From assembly GCA_050309765.1 (NCBI GenBank), contig JBNRMU010000116.1, forward strand, positions 1-26,844: a stretch of 26,844 bases of DNA, in the 5' to 3' direction. The position numbers and the translations under genes are program-made. The notes under the pieces were generated by a model, which was given only the letters and a program-made list of their open reading frames with translations, was not told the origin of the DNA and did no database searches. This DNA is from CALWRM01 sp050309765 (GTDB taxonomy: Bacteria > Bacillota > Clostridia > Christensenellales > UBA1750). Positions 21,020 to 26,844 of this stretch are shown here, one piece after another (position 1 is the first letter of the stretch; each line of letters begins with the position of its first letter).

Positions 21020-22719
21020 TGATACTGCTTTGCCAGGTGAAGCAATTCGCTCGCATTATCCAACGCGGCCTGGGTCGTTTCGCGTCCGCCCGTCATGCGC
21101 GCAAGCTCCTGCACGCGGCCTTCGCTGTCCAGCGTCAGCACGCGGGTATAGGTGCGCACTTCATCGGAATACTTTTCCACCAGATGGTGGCTGTCGCCCA
21201 TGGCGGCGATCTGCGGCAAATGCGTCACGCAAATGACCTGCCTCTCCCTGCCGATCTGCGCCATCTTTTCGCCCACCACCTGGGCCATGCGTCCAGAGAT
21301 ACCTGTGTCGATCTCGTCGAACACCATGGAACCGACATCGCCTGCGCAGATGGTCTTAAAGGCCAGCATGATGCGGGAAAGCTCGCCGCCGGACGCCGTT
21401 CGGGACAGGGGCTTGAGGGGTTCGCCCGGGTTTACGCTCAAAAGGAAATGCAGCCGATCGTACCCGCGGGCGCTGTGCAGTTCCTGAAAGCCGCTGCGCT
21501 TGTTCGGCAATGGGCTGAACTCCACCGAAAACTGCGCCTTTGGCATGCCCAAGTCCTTGAGCTGGCCCAACATCGCCTTTTGAAAGCGCAGGGCTGCCTC
21601 GCGGCGCAGAGCGCTGATGCGCTTCTCCTCCTCCATCAGGCGGCGTTCGGCGACGTCCAGCGCTTCCTCAAGGGTGGAAGCGTCTACCTCGTCGCCTTCC
21701 AACTCCTCTATCTCCTTGGAGATTTCAAGGTGATAGGCCTGCACCGCCTCCACTGTGGCGCCGTACTTTCTTTCCAACTTGCGGATCTCATCCAGGCGGT
21801 TCTCCACCCGCTCGGCGTCGCGTTCGCTGTAGTCCATGTTTTGCAGCTGATCATCGATCTGGGCCGCGGCGTCCTCCGCCAGGTACAGCGCCTCGTTTAA
21901 GGAGTTCTCCAACTGGGCCAGTTCCTGCATGTATTGGGACGCGCCCGACAGAGCCGCAGCCGCCTCGCGCATGGCGTCCAGGGCACCTTCGCCCCTCTGT
22001 CCGCCGTTTAGGTGTTCCATGGCGGCGCTGAGTCCACCGGCGATCTTGCCGTAATTGCGGTACAGGATCTGCGCCTGGCGCAGTTCCTCCTCTTCCCCCG
22101 CCTTAAGATGCGCATTTTCAATCTCCGCAGCCTGGAAGCGCAGCATGTCCAGCCTTTGCGCCCGCTGCCTGGTGCCGCTTTGAATGCGGCGGTAGCGCTG
22201 CGCTATTTTTTGCCAGTCGGCAAACAGCGCGGCGCAGGCGGCGAGGGGCCCCTTCAGTTCGTCCATTGCGAAGCTGTCCAGGAAATCGATATGACGGCCT
22301 TCATCCAGCAGGGACTGATGCTCGTGCTGGCCGTGCACATCCATCAAAAGCGAGCAGACGCCTTTAAGCGTGTTCAGCGGCACCAGGGAGCCGTTCATCC
22401 TGGCCACGTTGTGGCCGGAAAGGGAGATCTCGCGGGAAATCACCAGCTGGCCGTCTTCGGCGTCGATGCCGAGCTCCTCCAGTTTTTCAAGCACATCCAC
22501 GCTGGTGGAAACATCAAAAAGAGCCTCGACCTGGGCCTTTTGCTGGCCGGCACGGATCAGGCTTCTGTCCGCCCTTTCGCCGAGGGCGAGGTTCATACAG
22601 TCTATCACGATGGACTTACCCGCACCGGTCTCACCCGTAAGCACATTGAGTCCATCGGTAAACTCTATCGTCAGGTTCTCCACAAGGGCGACGTTGCGAA
22701 TGCTGAGCTGGCAGAGCAT
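21007..22719 (-). CDS. recN: DNA repair protein RecN
   Basis: 570 residues, an SMC-like ATPase that acts early in double-strand break repair. It starts LCQLSIRNVALVENLTIEF and has Walker A GETGAGKS (29-36). A coiled-coil middle of about 150-400 residues is rich in Glu, Arg and Leu. The signature ASGGELSRIMLAFK and Walker B VFDEIDTGISG follow near 430-480, then VICVTHLPQIAAMGD. ATG 22719 has GGAGG nearby. It lies 17 bases after argR. The C terminus ends at an AT-rich hairpin. Unlike in Bacillus, no spoIVB or spo0A follows. Confidence 0.97.
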   Translation of the reverse strand: MLCQLSIRNVALVENLTIEFTDGLNVLTGETGAGKSIVIDCMNLALGERADRSLIRAGQQKAQVEALFDVSTSVDVLEKLEELGIDAEDGQLVISREISLSGHNVARMNGSLVPLNTLKGVCSLLMDVHGQHEHQSLLDEGRHIDFLDSFAMDELKGPLAACAALFADWQKIAQRYRRIQSGTRQRAQRLDMLRFQAAEIENAHLKAGEEEELRQAQILYRNYGKIAGGLSAAMEHLNGGQRGEGALDAMREAAAALSGASQYMQELAQLENSLNEALYLAEDAAAQIDDQLQNMDYSERDAERVENRLDEIRKLERKYGATVEAVQAYHLEISKEIEELEGDEVDASTLEEALDVAERRLMEEEKRISALRREAALRFQKAMLGQLKDLGMPKAQFSVEFSPLPNKRSGFQELHSARGYDRLHFLLSVNPGEPLKPLSRTASGGELSRIMLAFKTICAGDVGSMVFDEIDTGISGRMAQVVGEKMAQIGRERQVICVTHLPQIAAMGDSHHLVEKYSDEVRTYTRVLTLDSEGRVQELARMTGGRETTQAALDNASELLHLAKQYHKKS

Positions 22720-22736
22720 GGCCTATCCTCCATCGC

Positions 22737-23186
22737 CTAGTGCATCATGGCAAGGAACCGATCATGGATGGACTGAGCGGTCGTTTCGTCCGGCAGGATG
22801 ACGAGTATCGTGTTGTCGCCGGAAATGGTACCGATGATCTCCGGCCAGTGCAGCGTGTCGATGGCCTCGCAGGCCGCGTGCGCGCTGCCGGACAGCGTCT
22901 TTAAAACCAGCAGATTGCCCGCATGGTTCACAGACAGAACGGAGTCGTGGAAGATGCGGATAAAGCGCTCGGCCATGCCGCTTTCGGCTTTGTCGGCCGT
23001 GGCATACTTGTAGCCGCCGTCGCGGGAGAGCACCTTGAGCAGCCGCAGAGCCTTGATATCCCTGGAAACGGTCGCCTGGGTGACGGAGATGCCGCGGTCG
23101 CGCAGGGCCTGCGCCAGCTCCTCCTGCGTCTTTATTTCGTTGTTTTCCACGATTTCCTGTATCATGGCATGCCTTGCAGCTTTCAT
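22737..23186 (-). CDS. argR: Arginine repressor ArgR
   Basis: 149 residues, normal length. The N-terminal winged helix has KTQEELAQALRDRGISVTQ and the recognition helix ATVSRDIKAL (38-47). The C-terminal hexamer domain has SVNHAGNLLVLKTLSGSAHA and ISGDNTILVI. In well-studied ArgR proteins this last motif is GDDT, whose two Asp residues bind arginine; here it is G-D124-N125-T. ArgR represses arginine synthesis and activates breakdown when arginine is present. GGAGGGG lies before ATG 23186. It is between nadK (24-base gap) and recN (17-base gap). A candidate ARG box overlaps the promoter of this unit. Confidence 0.96.
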   Translation of the reverse strand: MKAARHAMIQEIVENNEIKTQEELAQALRDRGISVTQATVSRDIKALRLLKVLSRDGGYKYATADKAESGMAERFIRIFHDSVLSVNHAGNLLVLKTLSGSAHAACEAIDTLHWPEIIGTISGDNTILVILPDETTAQSIHDRFLAMMH

Positions 23187-23210
23187 TTGTGCCCCTCCTT
23201 AAGGCTTTGG

Positions 23211-24065
23211 CTATTGGGTCCTGTCCACCAGCTTGGACCAGACCTTTGTATAGAATCCTTTCTTTCCGTTTTTTAGGCGAATGAACCGCGCCTTGTAGGG
23301 CGCAGGCCCGATCCGTATCGCGTCCTCGCTCTGCACCTGGATCAGATCGCGGCCGTCCGCGCAGACCATGGCCGGCAGCGAACGGGCAAACACCCTGGCC
23401 TCGACCGTCTGTCGCGGGTTCATCAGGATGGAACGGGCACGCAGTGAGTGGGGACAGATGGGCGTAAAGCTCGTTGCCTCCAACGATGGATCGATGATCG
23501 GCCCACCACAGGAAAGCGCATAGGCACTGGCGCCGGTGGTGGTCGCCACCAGAAGGCCGTCTGCCACGTAATCGTCCAGATGCTGGCCGTCCACAAAGAC
23601 GCGCGCGCGCAACACCTCCAGCGGCTGCTGCCTGCGGATCACGATGTCATTCAGGGCAAAGATGCTTTCATCGCCATAATCGGCGCGCAGCATGCCCGTC
23701 TCCGCGATCTCGTAGCATTCCCCGATCAAAAGGTCCGCCACTTTTTCCAGCTCGTGGGCGCCGCTTTCGGCGAGGAACCCCAACTGGCCAAAATTGATGC
23801 CCAGCACGGGCACCTGCTGCACGGCCGCGCTGCGCGCAAGGCGCAATATGGTGCCGTCGCCGCCAAAGCCAACGGCAAAGCGGCAATCGCAAAGCAGCTC
23901 TTCCGCCGGCGCGGGCGCAAGGCCCAGCGCCTCGGCCAGCAAGGCCTGATCTACTCTGATCGCAAATCCGGCACTTTGAAGCTTCCTGGCAAAGGCCAGG
24001 ATCTCCTCGCGCGGCTGTGTCTGGCCACCCCCGAGAAACAGGGCGACAATGGACCTTTGCGGCAA
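23211..24065 (-). CDS. nadK: NAD kinase
   Basis: 284 residues. NAD kinase makes NADP from NAD and ATP or polyphosphate. The catalytic motif is FGGDGTILRLAR (GGDGT at 68-72), followed by LGINFGQLGFLAE (88-100), LNDIVI (138-143) and the substrate loop ADGLLVATTTGASAYALS (168-185); the common form of the loop is TPTGSTAY, so this is a variant. CPHSLRARSI (204-213) matches the usual CPHTLSSRP segment. The start is TTG 24065 with GGAGG nine bases upstream. It is the first gene of a nadK-argR-recN unit with its own promoter after tlyA. Confidence 0.94.
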   Translation of the reverse strand: MPQRSIVALFLGGGQTQPREEILAFARKLQSAGFAIRVDQALLAEALGLAPAPAEELLCDCRFAVGFGGDGTILRLARSAAVQQVPVLGINFGQLGFLAESGAHELEKVADLLIGECYEIAETGMLRADYGDESIFALNDIVIRRQQPLEVLRARVFVDGQHLDDYVADGLLVATTTGASAYALSCGGPIIDPSLEATSFTPICPHSLRARSILMNPRQTVEARVFARSLPAMVCADGRDLIQVQSEDAIRIGPAPYKARFIRLKNGKKGFYTKVWSKLVDRTQ

Positions 24066-24108
24066 CTGGATCTACCTCCATAGACAGACTAAGTCCGTCC
24101 AACTCATT

Positions 24109-24137
24109 ATAATACCCTATCCGGAATAATTATACAA
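24109..24137 (-). promoter_or_regulatory. Promoter of nadK-argR-recN
   Basis: On the minus strand TTGTAT (24132-24137) and TATTAT (24109-24114) are 17 bases apart; TATAAT overlaps three bases further on. It begins just after the tlyA stop codon. It allows argR and recN to be controlled apart from dxs-tlyA. Confidence 0.65.
24123..24136 (-). promoter_or_regulatory. Candidate ARG box (ArgR operator) over the nadK-argR promoter
   Basis: TGTATAATTATTCC fits the ArgR half-site pattern TGAAT-WWWW-ATTCA at 8 of 10 arm positions, with a pure A/T centre. It overlaps the -35 box and the spacer of the promoter, the right place for repression. It lies in an AT-rich gap, so chance similarity is possible. 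Confidence 0.4.
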
Positions 24138-24139
24138 CA

Positions 24140-24928
24140 CTAATTCCAAGCGTTTTCCACAACTGTTTCGATATCGATCGCGGCATCCGGCGCATCTTTT
24201 CTGCGCGTTGCAAACAGGAGAAACTCCGTATTTCCATCCATGCCCTTGATGGGCGATACGGTAAGCCCGCCGGCCTTCAAGCCCACGGAGGGCAAAAAGC
24301 CCAGCACGTCCATGAGCACTTCTGCATGCACAGCCCTGTCCCGCACGATGCCGCCCTTGCCCACCTTTTGCCGCGGCGCCTCAAACTGAGGCTTTACGAG
24401 GATGACCAAATCGGCCTCCGCGCTCAAACACCCGCAAACGGCCGGCAGCACCGTCTTGACCGAAATGAACGAAACATCCATCGAGGCAAAGTCCGCCGCT
24501 TCCCCATCTATCTGCGCAAGCTGCAGCCGCCGGGCGTTGGTTCGCTCCAGCACCGTGACCCTTTCGTCCTGGCGCAGGGAATAATCCAGCAGGCCGTAGC
24601 CCACATCCACCGCATACACATGCCGGGCACCGTTTTTAAGCATGCAGTCGGTAAATCCGCCCGTTGAGGAGCCGATATCCAAGCAGCGCTTATCCTTCAG
24701 GCTGATGGGGAATTCCTGCATGGCCTTTTCCAGCTTGTAACCGCCGCGGCTGACATAACGCGGCGCTTCGCGCACGCTTAAGGTCTGCGTCTCCTCGATC
24801 AGCTGGGATGCGACCGCGATCCTCTCCTGTAAAAGGAACACCCTGCCCTCCATCACCAGGCGCTCCGCCAAAGACTTATCCTGCGCCAGTCGGTGCAGAA
24901 CAAGCCAATCATCCGCACGTATCTTCAT
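24140..24928 (-). CDS. tlyA: TlyA-family rRNA methyltransferase (S4 + FtsJ-like domain)
   Basis: 262 residues. An N-terminal S4 RNA-binding domain (about 1-60; LAERLVMEGRVFL) is followed by an FtsJ/RrmJ-like methyltransferase. SAM-binding motif I is LDIGSSTGGFTDCML (about 83-97), VYAVDVGYG is motif II, and SMDVSFIS and LVKPQFEA are the next conserved blocks. TlyA of mycobacteria 2'-O-methylates 16S and 23S rRNA, and the Bacillus homologue is YqxC; the exact target here is inferred. I start at ATG 24928, which overlaps the dxs stop by four bases (ATGA) and has AGGAG five bases upstream; the frame above it lies inside dxs. It is co-transcribed with dxs. Confidence 0.93.
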   Translation of the reverse strand: MKIRADDWLVLHRLAQDKSLAERLVMEGRVFLLQERIAVASQLIEETQTLSVREAPRYVSRGGYKLEKAMQEFPISLKDKRCLDIGSSTGGFTDCMLKNGARHVYAVDVGYGLLDYSLRQDERVTVLERTNARRLQLAQIDGEAADFASMDVSFISVKTVLPAVCGCLSAEADLVILVKPQFEAPRQKVGKGGIVRDRAVHAEVLMDVLGFLPSVGLKAGGLTVSPIKGMDGNTEFLLFATRRKDAPDAAIDIETVVENAWN

Positions 24929-26760
24929 ACTTTCTCCTGCATAAAGCCGTACACGCGCAGGCAAACCTGCTCCGGCGTAAGGCCCACCATTTCCAACTGC
25001 TCCATATAGCTTGCATGGGGCACAAAGCTGTCCGGCAGGCCAAGGTTCAGCATATGCACACCCGCCGCTTCCTTCAAAAGGCGCAGTTCGGAGCCAAAGC
25101 CGCCCTGCAAGATGTTTTCTTCCAAGGTCACCACATGGCCGTATTTTCCGAGCAGCTCACGCGCCTGTTCCGGCAGCGGCTTTAGGATGCGCGCGTCGTA
25201 CACCGCGGCGCGGATGCCAAGCGTTTTAAGCTTTTGTGCGGCCTCCAGGCCCACATGGACCATGGAGCCCGTGCACAAAAGCGCAGCGTCCTGTCCATCC
25301 AAAAGGCAGGGCCAGGCGGCCTGCTCCATGGGCAGCGTCTGCCCTACGCTTTTCTTCCCAAACTTGCCGTAGCAAAGCGCGCAGGGCCCTTGTGTATGGT
25401 CCTGTATCCAGTCCAGAAGATAGGAAAGCTCCCCGGCGTCCTTGGGCACAAGCACGGTCATGCCCGGTATCTGCAACAGATAGGAAAGCGTAAAGCTGCC
25501 CGCATGCGTGGCGCCGTCCTGTCCAACCAGGCCCATATGGCTCACAAGGAAGCGCACCGGCAGGTTCTGCAGGGCAACGTCGTGGATCAGCTGATCATAG
25601 CCTCTCTGCAAAAAGGTGGAATATACGACAAAATGCGGGTGCAGCCCTGCCGCAGCCAGGGCCGCGGACATGGTGGTTGCGTGCGATTCGGCGATGCCCA
25701 CATCGATAAAGCGCTCCGGATAGGCGAGGGAAAACGGCTCGGTACCGGTGCTCTTGCGCATGGCTGCCGTTATCACGCAAAGCTTTTCATCCCTGCCGCC
25801 AAGGTGCAGCAAGGCATTGCCGACCACGCCCGCATAGGAAAACTCCTTCTCGCCTTCTGCGGGGCTTACGGCGTGCCAGTCGTCCGGATGGGCCTGGGCA
25901 GGCGCATAGCCGTAGCCCTTGACTGTCCTTACATGCAGCAGCACGGGTTTTTCGATCTGTCTTGCCGCCTCCAGCGCCTCCAGCAAGGCCGCCATATCGT
26001 GGCCGTCCACGGGGCCGAGGTAGGTAAAGCCCAGATCCTCGAACAATTCGCCCCGCAGGAACAGGCGACGCAGCAGGCGCTTTTCGTTCTGGATGAAGCG
26101 CGTCAGCAGCCTTCCTATGCCTGGCAGGCGGGCCAGCGCATTCTTTGTGCGGTTCTTGGCCCGCTGGTAGCCTGGCTTTGTGCGCAGGTTGGAAAGATAA
26201 TGCGAAAGGGCGCCGACGTTTTTGTCGATGCTCATCTCGTTGTCGTTCAGGATCACAAGCAAGGGCTTGCCGTACTGCCCCGCGTCGTTAAATGCCTCTA
26301 TATTGGGGCCGTTCATAAAGGACCCGTCCCCCACCACCGCCGCCACGCAATAGTTATCCTTCAGCATTTCCCGCGCGCGCACCAGGCCCAGGGCAGCGGA
26401 AATGGCGGTGCCGGAGTGTCCGGCGCCGAAGGCATCGTATTCGCTTTCGTCGCGGCGGGGAAAGCCGGAAAGGCCTCCCTGCTGCCGCAGGCTTGCAAAA
26501 GCCTCCAGCCGGCCGGTGAGCAATTTATGCGCATAGGCCTGATGCCCCACATCGAAAAGCAGCTTGTCCTTTGGGCAGTTCATCACCCTGTGCAGGGCGA
26601 CCGTCAGCTCTATCGCGCCCAGATTGGAAGAAAGATGACCGCCGTTTTTCTCCGTGACGGCGATGATCTTTTCTCTGAGCTCGCCGCAGAGCGTTTCCAG
26701 CTCTGGGAGCGTAAGCCCTTTCAGATCCGCGGGGCTTTGGATGCGACTTAATATCGACAT
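24925..26760 (-). CDS. dxs: 1-deoxy-D-xylulose-5-phosphate synthase, divergent at substrate site
   Basis: 611 residues with the normal three-domain layout of DXS, which joins pyruvate and glyceraldehyde 3-phosphate in the first step of the MEP isoprenoid pathway. Thiamine-pyrophosphate marks are present: HLSSNLGAIELTVALH (42-57), GDG (144-146) with NDN (172-174), LGPVDGHD, H296 in DDWHAV and E358 in DVGIAESH. STFLQRGYDQ (381-390) is also conserved. Two substrate-side motifs differ from E. coli: DRAG reads SHMG (407-410) and RYPRG reads CYGKF (463-467), which removes the arginines matching R420 and R478. The location before tlyA is the usual one for dxs. AGGA lies eight bases before ATG 26760. 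No promoter is seen, so transcription may come from a gene beyond the right edge. Confidence 0.9.
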   Translation of the reverse strand: MSILSRIQSPADLKGLTLPELETLCGELREKIIAVTEKNGGHLSSNLGAIELTVALHRVMNCPKDKLLFDVGHQAYAHKLLTGRLEAFASLRQQGGLSGFPRRDESEYDAFGAGHSGTAISAALGLVRAREMLKDNYCVAAVVGDGSFMNGPNIEAFNDAGQYGKPLLVILNDNEMSIDKNVGALSHYLSNLRTKPGYQRAKNRTKNALARLPGIGRLLTRFIQNEKRLLRRLFLRGELFEDLGFTYLGPVDGHDMAALLEALEAARQIEKPVLLHVRTVKGYGYAPAQAHPDDWHAVSPAEGEKEFSYAGVVGNALLHLGGRDEKLCVITAAMRKSTGTEPFSLAYPERFIDVGIAESHATTMSAALAAAGLHPHFVVYSTFLQRGYDQLIHDVALQNLPVRFLVSHMGLVGQDGATHAGSFTLSYLLQIPGMTVLVPKDAGELSYLLDWIQDHTQGPCALCYGKFGKKSVGQTLPMEQAAWPCLLDGQDAALLCTGSMVHVGLEAAQKLKTLGIRAAVYDARILKPLPEQARELLGKYGHVVTLEENILQGGFGSELRLLKEAAGVHMLNLGLPDSFVPHASYMEQLEMVGLTPEQVCLRVYGFMQEKV

Positions 26761-26790
26761 GCTCGAATTCCTGTATCTTTCCTTGTGTAT

Positions 26791-26844
26791 TTATCTTTGG
26801 AAAAAGGACAGACAGCGCCCGACGAACAGCACGATCTGGTGCGA
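26791..26844 (-). CDS. Possible C-terminal end of an upstream gene (partial)
   Basis: On the minus strand one frame runs from the window edge for 17 codons (HQIVLFVGRCLSFFQR at the end) to TAA at 26791, 30 bases before dxs. In related genomes xseB, ispA or a PAP2-like gene lies here, but this short piece matches none that I can name. The other two frames stay open into dxs, so it is uncertain that this is coding. Confidence 0.25.
   Translation of the reverse strand, partial: SHQIVLFVGRCLSFFQR

Noticed and set aside
25234..26751. 505-codon plus-strand frame opposite dxs
   Set aside because: Shadow of dxs codon bias; no motif, promoter or ribosome site.
1..26844. CRISPR arrays, insertion sequences, phage genes, toxin-antitoxin or defence genes
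   Set aside because: No spaced direct repeats, terminal inverted repeats with transposase, integrase or defence-type domains were seen on either strand.

Overview
The window looks like a chromosomal housekeeping segment of a fairly GC-rich member of the Clostridia (Bacillota). The evidence is the synteny miaB-ylbF-mutS-mutL-miaA-hfq-'aluminium resistance'/methionine gamma-lyase-like gene and dxs-tlyA-nadK-argR-recN, AGGAGG-type ribosome binding sites, frequent GTG/TTG starts, sigma-A promoters and U-tract terminators. The order is that of a gut-type high-GC Clostridia; I cannot name a genus. I see no phage, plasmid, transposon, CRISPR array or defence island.

Layout. (1) 198-9701, minus strand: a long probable operon read from a promoter at 9673-9701: miaB, ylbF, mutS, mutL, miaA, hfq (with an extra promoter), a PLP-dependent methionine gamma-lyase-like gene and a 58-residue Cys-rich protein. 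tRNA-Trp follows on the same strand with its own consensus promoter and terminator. (2) 9755-10965, plus strand: an M20 metallopeptidase, divergent from miaB. (3) 11024-12768, minus strand: an ECF sigma factor and a translationally coupled membrane protein, probably its anti-sigma factor. (4) 12818-16393, minus strand: leuS, a PHP-family phosphatase and a small cationic membrane protein, closed by a terminator. (5) 16394-17455, plus strand: an aldose 1-epimerase-like gene whose promoter touches that of leuS. (6) 17522-20490, plus strand: trkA-trkH potassium uptake. (7) 20517-20953, minus strand: a lone small HTH regulator. (8) 20998-26844, minus strand: dxs-tlyA, then nadK-argR-recN from an internal promoter that overlaps a candidate ARG box. 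The tail of an unidentified upstream gene may lie at the right edge.

How the genes fit together. Block 1 joins mismatch repair (MutS, MutL), tRNA A37 modification (MiaA, MiaB), RNA chaperone and RNA-decay-associated proteins (Hfq, YlbF); the tRNA-Trp next to it has the A36-A37-A38 sequence that MiaA recognises. Block 8 joins isoprenoid precursor synthesis, rRNA methylation, NADP supply, arginine regulation and recombination repair. In Bacillus-type genomes recN is followed by spoIVB-spo0A; here it is not.

No clearly new multi-gene system is visible. The points most worth a second look are: a Dxs that keeps its thiamine-pyrophosphate residues but lacks the usual substrate-phosphate arginines; hairpins that cover the ribosome binding sites of both trkA and trkH; a candidate ArgR operator plus an altered arginine-binding motif in ArgR; the 8-Cys mini-protein; and an Asp-to-Asn change in the nucleotide site of TrkA. 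Residue comparisons with other species are from memory, not from a computed alignment.
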